From assembly GCA_902520335.1 (NCBI GenBank), contig CABYNS010000005.1:1-58041 (forward strand): a stretch of 58,041 bases of DNA, given 5' to 3'. Origin of the DNA: an uncultured Pelagibacteraceae bacterium. GTDB lineage: Bacteria > Pseudomonadota > Alphaproteobacteria > Pelagibacterales > Pelagibacteraceae. Of the stretch, positions 1 through 8,425 are shown in pieces. A model generated the notes under the pieces. The model was not told where the DNA came from. It was given only the letters and a program-made list of their open reading frames with translations, and did no database searches. The position numbers and the translations under genes are program-made. The first letter of the stretch is position 1, and the number at the start of each line of letters is the position of its first letter.

Positions 1-120
1 TTCTTTCACTAAATAATCAATCTTATTTTTTATATAATTTTTAACAAAAACAAAAACAAGTAAACCAAAAATTGAAACCGAAACAATTATGATTAAAATA
101 ATTCTTAGTTGTTCGTCCAT
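1..120 (-). CDS. Partial membrane protein, N-terminal 40 residues only
   Basis: Reading from the ATG at 120 toward the window edge gives 40 open codons beginning MDEQLRIILIIIVSVSIFGL. Residues about 5-26 form one strongly hydrophobic segment, followed by a Lys-rich stretch, so this is probably an N-terminal membrane anchor. The start overlaps the cysQ stop by one base (TAATG), which argues for translational coupling and the same operon. The rest of the gene is outside the window, so I cannot name a family. Confidence 0.6.
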   Translation of the reverse strand, partial: MDEQLRIILIIIVSVSIFGLLVFVFVKNYIKNKIDYLVKE

Positions 121-893
121 TAGATAATATTTTTACTTTTTAAGATTAAACTTGGGTTTTTAAAATCTTTTTTTCCATAAAAAATTTCTTGTCCATTAAA
201 ATCAGTCACACTTCCACCAGAATGTTTTAAAATTGCATGACCTGCAGCTATATCCCATTCTGAAGCTCTTGGCTCCGCAACATAACCATCATACTCTCCA
301 GCTGCAATTACACAAAATTTTAAAGAACTTTTCATTCTTACATATTTTTTTACATTAAGTTTTTTATATATTTCATTTATTTCTGGTTTGATTTTATTAG
401 AGTAAGATACAAATTTAATTTCATCTTCATTAAAATTTTTTGAATTATCTAATTTATTTGGCTTTCCACTTATTAATTCAAAAGATAAATCTTCTCCATA
501 AGAATAAAACATTCTATTTTTTGCTGGGGCATAAATTAATCCAGCAGCAGGTTTTTTTTTAATTATTAATCCTGCATTTATTGTGAATTCATCAAGGTCA
601 TTAATGTAGTCGTATGTACCATCGATTGGATCAATTAACCAAAAATTTTCCAAGTTATCTCGCGATTTATTTTCTGATGCTTCCTCTGACACTATTGGTA
701 TATTTGGAGTTAATTCTAATATTTTTTTAGTTAAAATTTTATTAACTTCTAGATCACCATTACTCACAGGTGTGTTATCAGATTTTATTTCTTTAATAAG
801 ACCTTTTTTTCTTAGATCTAAGGAAACTCTTCCTGCGTCTAAAAAAGTTTGAGTTAAATCTTCAACAATCGTTTTAATATCATTTTGTGTCAT
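120..893 (-). CDS. cysQ: CysQ-like 3'(2'),5'-bisphosphate nucleotidase, inositol monophosphatase family
   Basis: A 257-residue protein of the Mg-dependent inositol monophosphatase superfamily. Visible signatures are the SEEA metal site (Glu70/Glu71), WLIDPIDGT at 85-93 with metal-binding Asp88 and Asp91, and EWDIAAG near 212-218 with Asp214. CysQ proteins normally hydrolyse 3'-phosphoadenosine 5'-phosphate to AMP; length and motif order match that family. The start lies inside the end of the upstream DUF3553 gene (14 bp overlap), and the stop overlaps the next gene by one base, so all three are one transcript. Whether this copy prefers PAP or an inositol phosphate cannot be read from the sequence, and no sulfate assimilation genes lie in the window. 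Confidence 0.85.
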   Translation of the reverse strand: MTQNDIKTIVEDLTQTFLDAGRVSLDLRKKGLIKEIKSDNTPVSNGDLEVNKILTKKILELTPNIPIVSEEASENKSRDNLENFWLIDPIDGTYDYINDLDEFTINAGLIIKKKPAAGLIYAPAKNRMFYSYGEDLSFELISGKPNKLDNSKNFNEDEIKFVSYSNKIKPEINEIYKKLNVKKYVRMKSSLKFCVIAAGEYDGYVAEPRASEWDIAAGHAILKHSGGSVTDFNGQEIFYGKKDFKNPSLILKSKNII

Positions 894-1056
894 TTACTTT
901 TTTTAATTCAATATTCTCAGAATTAATTACTTTTTTTCCAACATTTTGAAAGTTAACTGTTACTTTACTTTTAATTATTGATTGAACTTGTCCTATTCCC
1001 CAATCTTTTTGGGCTGGATTGAAAACTTTGTCACCTGGTTCAAAATCAAAAATCAT
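880..1056 (-). CDS. DUF3553 microprotein (58 aa)
   Basis: A 58-residue ORF beginning MIFDFEPGDKVFNPAQKDWG. The pattern GDKV-x-NP-x6-WGIGQVQSI-x5-VTVNFQNVGKKVI matches what I know of the alphaproteobacterial DUF3553 family, a small all-beta domain of unknown function. The gene overlaps the cysQ start by 14 bp and is the first gene of this reverse operon. It faces mnmA across only 41 bp, so the divergent promoters must be compact; a TATAAT lies at 1068-1073. No function is established for the family. Confidence 0.75.
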   Translation of the reverse strand: MIFDFEPGDKVFNPAQKDWGIGQVQSIIKSKVTVNFQNVGKKVINSENIELKKVNDTK

Positions 1057-1097
1057 TTAACTTAACTTATAATATAAATAAGTATAAATAGCACCTA

Positions 1098-2216
1098 ATG
1101 AGTAACAATTTAAATTCAATAGGATTAAAAAAAAAACCTTCTGAAACAACAGTTGTTGTTGCTATGTCAGGAGGAGTGGATTCCTCAACTGTTGCAGGGA
1201 TGATGAAAAAAGAGGGCTACAAAGTAATCGGAATAACTTTAAAGTTATATGATGATGGAAAAGAAGTTGCTGCATCAAAACAATGTTGTTCAGGTCAGGA
1301 TATTATGGATGCAAAAAGAGTTGCGCAGAAATTAGATATTGATCATAAAATTCTTTATTATCAAAACAAATTTAAACAAGGTGTAATTGATAATTTTGTT
1401 AACAGTTACTTAAAAGGTGAAACGCCAATTCCATGTGTACAATGTAATCAAACTGTAAAGTTCAAGGATTTATTTGAAGTTTCTAAGGATTTAGATGCCG
1501 ATGCTTTAATTACTGGTCATTATGTTAAGAGTATTACTACAAATAATGAGACAAATATGTATCAAGCCGTTGATCAAAATAGGGATCAAAGTTATTTTTT
1601 ATTTAATACCTCAAGGGAACAATTAAATTATTTAAGATTTCCGTTGGGAGGTATGCTCAAAGATGAAACCAGGTCTATCGCAAAAAGATTAAATTTAAAC
1701 GTTGCAGATAAGCCAGATAGTCAAGATATTTGTTTTGTACCTAATGGAGATTATGCGTCAGTGATACAAAAATTTAGACCTGAGTCATTTAAAAAGGGAA
1801 ACATAAAAAATTTAGAGGGTGATGTAATTGGTGTTCATGATGGAATTATTAATTTCACTATTGGTCAAAGAAAAGGAATTAAAGTTTCAGATAAAGCAGC
1901 TTTGTATGTAGTAAAAATTAATGCTGACAAAAATGAAATATTCGTAGGGCCCAAGGAAAAACTCGGAAAAAAAAAAATTAGGCTTAATGATTTAAATATT
2001 CTTGCTGATATTGAGGAATTTAATGATGAAATTTTTGTCAAGGTAAGATCAACAGGAAAACTTCTTAAAGGAAAAGTAAATTTTAAAAATGATAATACAG
2101 CTTTAGTTAATTTAGAAAAATTTGAAGATGGGATTTCTCCAGGACAAGCTTGTGTTTTTTATAATCAAGATAAGTTTGGTCTAAAGGTTTTAGGTGGCGG
2201 GTGGATTAAGAATTAA
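1098..2216 (+). CDS. mnmA: tRNA-specific 2-thiouridylase MnmA
   Basis: MnmA installs sulfur at position 2 of wobble U34 in Lys, Glu and Gln tRNAs, using ATP and a persulfide donor. The 372-residue product shows the PP-loop AMSGGVDSS (residues 22-30), the catalytic pair Cys116 (in CVQCN) and Cys212 (in DSQDICFVP), and a C-terminal [10 protein letters not shown] segment of the tRNA-binding beta-barrel. Length is usual for the family. The N-terminus carries about 17 residues before the first strand, so a slightly later start is possible but no better Met is present. It converges with the next gene, overlapping by 11 bp. Confidence 0.95.
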   Translation: MSNNLNSIGLKKKPSETTVVVAMSGGVDSSTVAGMMKKEGYKVIGITLKLYDDGKEVAASKQCCSGQDIMDAKRVAQKLDIDHKILYYQNKFKQGVIDNFVNSYLKGETPIPCVQCNQTVKFKDLFEVSKDLDADALITGHYVKSITTNNETNMYQAVDQNRDQSYFLFNTSREQLNYLRFPLGGMLKDETRSIAKRLNLNVADKPDSQDICFVPNGDYASVIQKFRPESFKKGNIKNLEGDVIGVHDGIINFTIGQRKGIKVSDKAALYVVKINADKNEIFVGPKEKLGKKKIRLNDLNILADIEEFNDEIFVKVRSTGKLLKGKVNFKNDNTALVNLEKFEDGISPGQACVFYNQDKFGLKVLGGGWIKN

Positions 2217-2922
2217 CTTTTTTTTTCCACATTAAAAAAGTTAGTAAGTAAAAAGTAATTACACCTAGAAAATAATCCCATTCGAGCGCATGTTTTAGAA
2301 ACTTCAAATTAACTCCAAAGAAATCGTCACCAGGAAGGCTGATAATGGGTATACTTATAATTGCAACCAAGACTAATAAAAATACTAATGAAATTTTCAA
2401 ATTTAAAATTATTGGGTGTATATAAATTTTTAATTTTTCCTTAAAAGAAAAAAATGTCGCTACAAGATAAGCTTGTGCAACTATTTCAAATACAATGAAT
2501 GATAACATCACCACTCTTCTAAAAAGTTTGTATAAATCATTGTCAAATTTAATTCCTAAAAAAATTGAATGAATGGTTAAAGCTATTGCTGATGCAATTC
2601 CAAAAAATACTATTTTTTTTATGTTTTTGTGATTATTTTCAAAATAACTAATGATATCTCTATTAAACAACCAATACTTTATTAACAAAAAAGACGTCAA
2701 AAACATTGCAGGTTTAAATATCAACCATGAAGGATATGGTCTTGCCGTTCTGCTTATAGATGCTCCACCATCAATATAAGGAATGGTATTATATAATCTA
2801 TCTGCCTCACTTTCAAAGACACCATGGAACTGTGTAACCAATATTAAACAAGCATTAACCGCAACAAATGGTACTATAAAAATCCATATACTTATGGATC
2901 TTGCCTTTTCTATTGAATTCAT
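2206..2922 (-). CDS. Six-TM membrane protein, possibly Frag1/DRAM/Sfk1-like
   Basis: A 238-residue integral membrane protein with about six hydrophobic segments (roughly 12-32, 67-86, 104-124, 136-158, 173-194, 215-232). The first loop carries [16 protein letters not shown] and the last loop has HALEWDYF. This resembles the loop-plus-EW layout of the Frag1/DRAM/Sfk1 family as I know it, but the match is weak and I would not assign a function. It starts 6 bp after the stop of a 27-codon basic micro-ORF, with no clear ribosome site of its own, so translational coupling to that peptide is likely. Its end overlaps mnmA tail to tail. Confidence 0.6.
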   Translation of the reverse strand: MNSIEKARSISIWIFIVPFVAVNACLILVTQFHGVFESEADRLYNTIPYIDGGASISRTARPYPSWLIFKPAMFLTSFLLIKYWLFNRDIISYFENNHKNIKKIVFFGIASAIALTIHSIFLGIKFDNDLYKLFRRVVMLSFIVFEIVAQAYLVATFFSFKEKLKIYIHPIILNLKISLVFLLVLVAIISIPIISLPGDDFFGVNLKFLKHALEWDYFLGVITFYLLTFLMWKKKVNS

Positions 2923-2928
2923 TAAGGA

Positions 2929-3012
2929 CTATTTCTTTTTATTTTTTTTTCTAGCTCTTCTTTTTTTTGAGCCCATTTTTCTTCGGCCTCGATGTTTTTT
3001 TGGATACCCCAT
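2929..3012 (-). CDS. 27-residue highly basic micro-ORF
   Basis: A reverse-strand ORF, ATG at 3012, encoding MGYPKKHRGRRKMGSKKRRA and then RKKNKKK. It has no acidic residue and 16 Lys/Arg of 27. A good ribosome site (AAGGA, about 5 bp before the ATG) supports translation. It ends 6 bp before the six-TM gene. The composition is like a tiny ribosome-associated or nucleic-acid-binding peptide, or a coupling leader; I do not recognise a family. A chance ORF in an A-rich tract is the main alternative, but the ribosome site and tight spacing argue against it. Confidence 0.55.
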   Translation of the reverse strand: MGYPKKHRGRRKMGSKKRRARKKNKKK

Positions 3013-3087
3013 TATTTCCTTCAGTTATAATTTAATTGAAATTATTGATCGGATATAGCATTGTCCTTTAGAGTTATCAATTTTTTT

Positions 3088-4263
3088 ATGTCAAAATCTT
3101 TTAAAACTTTTTTGAAACATACTGCAAAAGATTTTCATAATCAGTCTGTAAATCCACCAGTTGTAAGGGCTTCAACGATTATATTTAAGTCAATGCAACA
3201 CATAAGAAAAACACAAAAAAAAGCTCAAAAAAATCCAATAGGTGGTCATTATGATTATGGAAGACAAGGAACTTCTACAACGTTCATACTACAAAAAATT
3301 TTGACCAAACTTGAGGAAAGTTATCATGTATTTACTACTCCTACAGGTTTTGGATCAGTATTTTTAGCTATCTTTAGCGTTGTAAGACCAGGAGATGAAA
3401 TTATTGCAGCTGACCCAGTTTATAGTCCAACAAGGATTTTAACTCAGGATTTTTTGAAAGAATTTAATATTAAGACAATTTTTTATAATCCAAGTGACTT
3501 AAAAACTTTAGAAAAAAATATAACAAAAAAAACTAAATTAATTTTTGTAGAAAACCCCGGAAGTAATACTTTTGATTTCCAAGATCTTGGAAAAATTATT
3601 TCAATTTCAAAAAAACACAAAATTTTAACTGCTATAGATAATACTTGGGGCACACCTTATTTTTTAAAGCCAATTAAACTTGGTTTTGATATGGCTATTG
3701 TTTCTGCTACAAAATATTACTCTGGCCATTCTGATGTTATGGGTGGAAGTCTAGCAGTAAATAAAAAAGTTTTCCAAAAAGTAAAAGCTGCTGAAAAAAT
3801 AACAGGTTTAAGATTAGGACCTGATGATGCATATTTGATTACAAGAGGTTTGAGAACTTTGGATGTTAGATTAGATAGACATAGAGAAAATGCAAAAAAA
3901 ATTGCAGCTTTCTTGTCAAAAAATAAAAAGATTAAACTTCTCTATCCATTTAAGAAAAATTCTTTAAATTTTAGAATGTGGAAAAAGTATTATTCAGGTG
4001 CCTCAGGATTAATGGGTTTAATGATAAAATCAAAAAATACTAATTCTGTAAGAAAATTTGTAAACTCTCTTAAATTATTTGGTTACGGTTACAGCTGGGG
4101 AGGCTTTGAGAGTTTAGCTCTACATCAAGAATTTAGAGAGACTGGAAAAAGAAAATTTATGAAATTAAAAAAAGATGAGCATTTAGTAAGACTTCACATA
4201 GGACTTGAGGATCCCGATGACTTAATTGCTGATTTAAAACAAGCATTAAGGCATTTGAAATGA
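3088..4263 (+). CDS. metC: Cystathionine beta-lyase (Cys/Met metabolism PLP enzyme)
   Basis: A 391-residue fold-type I PLP enzyme of the Cys/Met metabolism family, most like cystathionine beta-lyase, which cleaves cystathionine to homocysteine, pyruvate and ammonia. The PLP lysine is in VSATKYYSGHSDVMGG (Lys209), the Asp of AIDNTWGTPYF contacts the pyridine nitrogen, and YDYGRQGTST is the usual substrate-side loop. I chose the ATG at 3088 over the in-frame TTG at 3061 because the family begins close to this Met. It opens an operon with an MFS carrier overlapping by 4 bp. Other Cys/Met family lyases cannot be excluded. Confidence 0.85.
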   Translation: MSKSFKTFLKHTAKDFHNQSVNPPVVRASTIIFKSMQHIRKTQKKAQKNPIGGHYDYGRQGTSTTFILQKILTKLEESYHVFTTPTGFGSVFLAIFSVVRPGDEIIAADPVYSPTRILTQDFLKEFNIKTIFYNPSDLKTLEKNITKKTKLIFVENPGSNTFDFQDLGKIISISKKHKILTAIDNTWGTPYFLKPIKLGFDMAIVSATKYYSGHSDVMGGSLAVNKKVFQKVKAAEKITGLRLGPDDAYLITRGLRTLDVRLDRHRENAKKIAAFLSKNKKIKLLYPFKKNSLNFRMWKKYYSGASGLMGLMIKSKNTNSVRKFVNSLKLFGYGYSWGGFESLALHQEFRETGKRKFMKLKKDEHLVRLHIGLEDPDDLIADLKQALRHLK

Positions 4264-5480
4264 GTACAGAAAAATTTTTTCAATCCAGAAAAGCATTAAT
4301 CACACTATTTGCTGCTTGTTTTGTTGTTTTAATTTCACTTGGTGTACGACAAACCTTTGGTTTGTTTTTCATGGATTTCAATGAAAGTCTCAAAATAAGC
4401 AATACAGCATTTGGTTTTGCGATAGGAATGCAGATGTTAATGTGGGGATTAACTGGACCTATTTTTGGTGTTATTGCAGATAAGTATGGTGGTCATATAG
4501 CAATTATTTCAGCATTTATTTTTTACGCCGCTGGAATATTTTTTTTATATACAGGACCTAATACAGGAATATTTTTTCAAATACACATGGGGTTGTTAAT
4601 TGGAATAGGATTAGGGGGGACAGCCATTAGTATTCCAATGTCTATTGTTGGAAAACACTTTCCTTTATCTACAAGAACTATTGCAATGAGTTTTGTGACT
4701 GCTATTGGATCGTTTGGTTACTTTTTGTCACCAATTTTCACAAGTTACTCTCTAAATGAATTTGGATGGAATTATACTTTATTAGTTTTCGGAATGCTTT
4801 TAATTGCTGGTTTAGTAGCTGCTTACTTCGTAAGATCTCCATCTGCAACTGAAAATGTGGAAAAAACATCAGACCAATCATTTTCAGAAGCACTCAATGA
4901 AGCCTTCAAAACAAAAAGTTATATTTTACTTGTATCTGGTTTTTTTGTTTGTGGATTTCATATTACTTTAGTTGGAACTCATGTTCCTAAGTATGTAATA
5001 GATAGAGGTCTTGAGGATTGGACTGCTGCAGCTATATTATCTCTAATTGGGTTATTCAATATTTTTGGCTCTTTATTAAGCGGCTATCTTTCTGTAAAAA
5101 TGAGTAAAAAAATAATCTTAAGTGCAATCTACTTTTTGCGAGGAGTTTCAATAATATTCTTTATATTCACTCCAGCTAGTAATATTGCAGCATTTATATT
5201 TGGAGCAAGTTTTGGGTTCCTCTGGTTATCGACAGTACCTGCTACTAGCGGAATAGTTGCTCATCTTTTTGGAACAAAATATTTGGGCTTGTTATATGGA
5301 ATAGTTTTTTTAAGCCATCAAATTGGTTCGTTTTTTGGTGCATATCTTGGAGGTTTATTTCACGATACATATGGGTCATATGACTATGCGTGGTATTTAG
5401 CAATTGCTTTATCTGTTTTTGCAGCAATAATTCATTTACCAATAAAAGAAGAACCGGTTTTAAGATTAAAAACAGAATAA
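4260..5480 (+). CDS. MFS transporter, monocarboxylate/oxalate-formate porter-like
   Basis: A 406-residue major facilitator with about twelve hydrophobic segments and the typical motif A loop GVIADKYGGH between TM2 and TM3. The N-terminal QTFGLFFMDFN and the overall spacing resemble the OFA/monocarboxylate porter branch of the superfamily. It sits in the cytoplasmic membrane. Its ATG overlaps the metC stop (ATGA), and pabB follows after one base, so it is co-transcribed with metC and the pab genes. The substrate is unknown. Confidence 0.8.
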   Translation: MSTEKFFQSRKALITLFAACFVVLISLGVRQTFGLFFMDFNESLKISNTAFGFAIGMQMLMWGLTGPIFGVIADKYGGHIAIISAFIFYAAGIFFLYTGPNTGIFFQIHMGLLIGIGLGGTAISIPMSIVGKHFPLSTRTIAMSFVTAIGSFGYFLSPIFTSYSLNEFGWNYTLLVFGMLLIAGLVAAYFVRSPSATENVEKTSDQSFSEALNEAFKTKSYILLVSGFFVCGFHITLVGTHVPKYVIDRGLEDWTAAAILSLIGLFNIFGSLLSGYLSVKMSKKIILSAIYFLRGVSIIFFIFTPASNIAAFIFGASFGFLWLSTVPATSGIVAHLFGTKYLGLLYGIVFLSHQIGSFFGAYLGGLFHDTYGSYDYAWYLAIALSVFAAIIHLPIKEEPVLRLKTE

Positions 5481-5481
5481 A

Positions 5482-6633
5482 TTGAATAGAACAAATCAAT
5501 TAACAAAAATACATTTATCAGGGAAACCCTACATTATTTATAAATCTCAAAACGGGTTTGATCTTTACACCGATTTTTCAAAAAAAATAATTTTAAATAA
5601 TAAAAATATTAAAAGTTTTTTAACAAAAAAAAATAAAAAACAATCAACCAACACAGATCTTTTCATTGGTTTTTTTGGATATGAGTTATTAAATAATCTG
5701 ATAAATGTAAAAGTCCCTAAACAAAAAAATGTTAACTTTCCAAAAGGTATTTTTTATAAACCAGAAAAAAAGATTAAACTCAGTAACAAGTTAAATTACT
5801 ATTTTAAAAATTTTAAATGTGGAGACTTTAAAATTAATATTAATAGAAAAAATTATACAAAAATATTCAATAAATTTAAGAAAAAGATAAAGAGTGGCGA
5901 GACATATCAAATTAAAATTTGCACCAAATATAAAACAAAGTCAAAAATCAATCCGTTAGATTTTTTTTCAAGATTATCTGATACCAATCTAGCTCCGGAG
6001 GCTTTTATGATTAAAGATAATAATTACTCAATTATTAGCTGTTCCCCAGAAACCTTAATCATAAAAAAAGGAAGTGACGTATTTACAAAACCGATAGCTG
6101 GGACTGTAAAAAAAACTAAGCAATTAAATAAAATAAAAGCATTAAATTATTTTAGAAAAAATTTAAAAGAAACCAAAGAGCATAATATGATTGTTGATAT
6201 GGAAAGAAATGATTTATCAAGAATTTGCAAGGTAGGTTCAGTAAAATTGTCTAAACAAAAAATCGTTGAGGAATATAAAGACCTTTTTCATTATGTTAGC
6301 TTAATTAAGGGAAAATTAAAAAAGAATATAAATAATTTTGAAATAATTAAAGCGATGATGCCAGGTGGTTCAGTTATTGGTTGTCCAAAGATAAATACGC
6401 TTAATCTTTTGAATAATCAGGAAAAAGAAAATAGAAATATTTATACAGGAAGTTTTGGTTACATAAAATTTAATGGCGATATGAGATTTAATATAATTAT
6501 AAGATCAATTTTAAATTTTAAGAACATATCCGAAATTTCAGTTGCCTCAGGAGTCGTTGTCGATAGTAACGCCAATCATGAATTTAATGAGAATTTTCTT
6601 AAAGCTAAAGCGTTAATAGATTTATTTAAATGA
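5482..6633 (+). CDS. pabB: Aminodeoxychorismate synthase component I (PabB)
   Basis: A 383-residue chorismate-binding enzyme. With PabA it aminates chorismate to 4-amino-4-deoxychorismate for folate synthesis. Core motifs are KSGETYQIKICTKYK, KPIAGT, EHNMIVDMERNDLSRIC and MPGGSVIGCPKI. It is short for the family because the N-terminal part is reduced. The start must be the TTG at 5482, since no ATG or GTG lies before the conserved region; a TTG start fits low expression. It overlaps pabA by 4 bp. The adjacent pabA and pabC decide in favour of PabB over anthranilate synthase TrpE. Confidence 0.9.
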   Translation: MNRTNQLTKIHLSGKPYIIYKSQNGFDLYTDFSKKIILNNKNIKSFLTKKNKKQSTNTDLFIGFFGYELLNNLINVKVPKQKNVNFPKGIFYKPEKKIKLSNKLNYYFKNFKCGDFKININRKNYTKIFNKFKKKIKSGETYQIKICTKYKTKSKINPLDFFSRLSDTNLAPEAFMIKDNNYSIISCSPETLIIKKGSDVFTKPIAGTVKKTKQLNKIKALNYFRKNLKETKEHNMIVDMERNDLSRICKVGSVKLSKQKIVEEYKDLFHYVSLIKGKLKKNINNFEIIKAMMPGGSVIGCPKINTLNLLNNQEKENRNIYTGSFGYIKFNGDMRFNIIIRSILNFKNISEISVASGVVVDSNANHEFNENFLKAKALIDLFK

Positions 6634-7187
6634 TTTATGTAATTGACCATAACGATTCCTTTACTCATAATGTTGTTCATCAATTTGCTTTGTTTGATAA
6701 AGTTGAGTGCGATAACTATGATAAAGTTAGCGAAAATAAAATTAAACAAGCATCAACAATAATTTTTTCACCTGGGCCTGGTAATCCAAAAAATTATCCA
6801 ATTACCTCAAAAATTTATAAAAAATATAAAGGTAAAAAGAAAATCATTGGGATTTGTTTAGGATTTCAACATATTCTTTTTTGTGAAGGTGCAAAAATTG
6901 TTGAACAAAAAAAAATTTATCATGGTTTTCAATCAAATATAAAAGTAATCACCAACAAATCTTTATTCAACAAAGGAAAAATATTTAAAGTTGGCAGGTA
7001 TCATTCTTTAAAATTAAAAGAACCTTTCAAATCTAATAATTTTGAGATAACTATGAGATGTTTAAATTCAAAAGTCGCAATGGCATTTGAAAATAAAAAG
7101 GAAAAAATTTATGGATTTCAATTTCACCCAGAATCTTTTTTAACTATTAATGGTAACTTACTTATTAAAAAAATCTTATCAGCTTAA
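6630..7187 (+). CDS. pabA: Aminodeoxychorismate synthase component II, glutamine amidotransferase (PabA)
   Basis: A 185-residue class I glutamine amidotransferase that supplies ammonia to PabB. The triad is visible as Cys76 in GICLGFQHIL, and His166 and Glu168 in FQFHPESF. SPGPGNP (48-53) forms the oxyanion-strand loop. The start ATG overlaps the pabB stop by 4 bp. The 3' end is overlapped by 38 bp by pabC, which is long even for this compact genome. TrpG is the main alternative family name; context favours PabA. Confidence 0.9.
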   Translation: MIYVIDHNDSFTHNVVHQFALFDKVECDNYDKVSENKIKQASTIIFSPGPGNPKNYPITSKIYKKYKGKKKIIGICLGFQHILFCEGAKIVEQKKIYHGFQSNIKVITNKSLFNKGKIFKVGRYHSLKLKEPFKSNNFEITMRCLNSKVAMAFENKKEKIYGFQFHPESFLTINGNLLIKKILSA

Positions 7188-7923
7188 AGATTTAAAGCAA
7201 ATAGAATTCCAAGATCTTTGGGGGGATCATGGAATTTTCACAACGATGTGGATTTTTGGCAAACCAGCAAAAATTTTATTCTTTGAAAATCATTTAAAAA
7301 ATTTAATTTTATCATTAAAAAAATATCAAATAAAAAAGAAATCATTAAAGTCAGATATTTTAAAAATAATTAATAAAAATTTATCCAAAAAGAGGAAATA
7401 TAATCATCTATTGAGAATTGCTATAAATAAGAAAACCGTTTCAATATCTTTAAGGAAAAGAGTTAAACCAAAATTAAATTTTAATTTGAGGTTAGTAAAA
7501 TTAAAAAGAGAAAAACCAGAATTTAAAAATCTTAAATACAAAAAGATCTTATCTTATTTATCTAAAATGGATAACTCTAAATCAGATATTGCATTGGTAT
7601 CTAATAAGAAATTATTAGAAACTGGAACCTCAAATTTACTATTTGTTAAAGATCAAAGATTTTTTACTCCCAAAAAGGATTATTATGAGGGAAATACTTA
7701 TAAATTTTTTAAAACAAAAATAAGAAAGATAATTAAAAAAGATATTTTGCTTAAAGAAATAAAAAACTATGATGAAATATTATTAATAGGAACTGGCAAA
7801 GGTGTTACTTCAGTTAAAACTATAAATGAACTTAAATGGAAAAGAAAAAACCTAAAAAAATTCAAGTTTTTATCAAAACAATATGATGCAGTTATAAATA
7901 AATGTAATTCTTATAGATTTTAG
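7150..7923 (+). CDS. pabC: 4-amino-4-deoxychorismate lyase (PabC), class IV aminotransferase fold
   Basis: A 257-residue fold-type IV PLP protein that would release pyruvate from aminodeoxychorismate to give p-aminobenzoate. Recognisable parts are DLWGDHGIFTTM (the family D-x-G-h-F-E-T block), the KYKKILSYL stretch holding the probable PLP lysine, ETGTSNLLFV (cofactor-binding Glu) and GTGKGVTSV near the end. The ATG at 7150 lies inside pabA, but no later ATG, GTG or TTG precedes the conserved block, so the 38 bp overlap appears real. Identity is deduced partly from the pabB-pabA neighbours. Confidence 0.82.
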   Translation: MVTYLLKKSYQLKDLKQIEFQDLWGDHGIFTTMWIFGKPAKILFFENHLKNLILSLKKYQIKKKSLKSDILKIINKNLSKKRKYNHLLRIAINKKTVSISLRKRVKPKLNFNLRLVKLKREKPEFKNLKYKKILSYLSKMDNSKSDIALVSNKKLLETGTSNLLFVKDQRFFTPKKDYYEGNTYKFFKTKIRKIIKKDILLKEIKNYDEILLIGTGKGVTSVKTINELKWKRKNLKKFKFLSKQYDAVINKCNSYRF

Positions 7924-7926
7924 CAA

Positions 7927-8325
7927 ATGAAAGACCCAAACAATCCTTGTTTATTTTGTAATGTTAAAAAAAGTGGATGTGCTCATGAAAATGAATTGGC
8001 ATATGCAAGTTATGATTCATATCCAGTTTCAGAACATCATTGTTTGATTATACCTAAAAGACACATAAAAGATTATTTTGATTTATCTAATGATGAATTG
8101 GTTGCCTGTAATGATCTTTTAAAAATTATAAAAAAAGAAATAATCAATAAAGATCCATTAGTTAAAGGATTTAATCTAGGCACAAATATAGGAATTGTAT
8201 CTGGTCAATCTATTTTACATTGTCATTTTCATCTGATTCCCCGTAGAGAAGGTGATGTAGATAATCCTCAGGGTGGAGTACGATCGGTCATTCCAAATAA
8301 ACAACATTATAAAAGAAATAATTAG
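7927..8325 (+). CDS. HIT family nucleotide-binding protein
   Basis: A 132-residue histidine-triad protein. The triad is at LHCHFHLIPR, and an N-terminal CLFC with a later Cys/His resembles the Hint-type zinc site. HIT proteins hydrolyse or transfer nucleoside phosphates such as AMP-lysine and dinucleoside polyphosphates. It begins 3 bp after pabC and closes the forward operon; the next gene has its own promoter. Which HIT branch it belongs to is not decidable by eye. Confidence 0.85.
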   Translation: MKDPNNPCLFCNVKKSGCAHENELAYASYDSYPVSEHHCLIIPKRHIKDYFDLSNDELVACNDLLKIIKKEIINKDPLVKGFNLGTNIGIVSGQSILHCHFHLIPRREGDVDNPQGGVRSVIPNKQHYKRNN

Positions 8326-8343
8326 CCTGTTATAAAAGACAAA

Positions 8344-8372
8344 TTGACCCCAGTTTGAGGTTGAACTATAAA
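8344..8372 (+). promoter_or_regulatory. Sigma-70-type promoter of the apr operon
   Basis: TTGACC (8344-8349), a 17 bp spacer and TATAAA (8367-8372). This is the best consensus promoter I see ahead of a metabolic operon here. It ends about 54 bp before the aprM-like start, and AAGGCGG before that ATG serves as the ribosome site. Confidence 0.65.
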
Positions 8373-8378
8373 TTCAAC
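8360..8378. promoter_or_regulatory. Inverted repeat covering the apr -10 box (candidate operator)
   Basis: GTTGAA (8360-8365), seven bases, then TTCAAC (8373-8378) form a perfect 6-bp dyad whose centre is the TATAAA -10 element. A protein bound here would occlude RNA polymerase. No regulator is encoded nearby, so the binding protein is unknown. Confidence 0.45.
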
Positions 8379-8425
8379 TATATATAAAACTTTAAAACTA
8401 ATTCAAAATTTAACAAAAGGCGGAA

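Noticed and set aside
2783..3058. 91-residue forward ORF opposite the six-TM gene
   Set aside because: A shadow of the reverse-strand membrane gene and basic micro-ORF; Phe-rich because it reads poly-Lys codons backward.
3061..3087. TTG start for metC giving nine extra residues
   Set aside because: The ATG at 3088 fits the family N-terminus better; the added residues are not conserved in character.
5245..5499. 84-residue reverse ORF at the end of the MFS gene
   Set aside because: Antisense to the last TM helices of a real transporter; no independent support.
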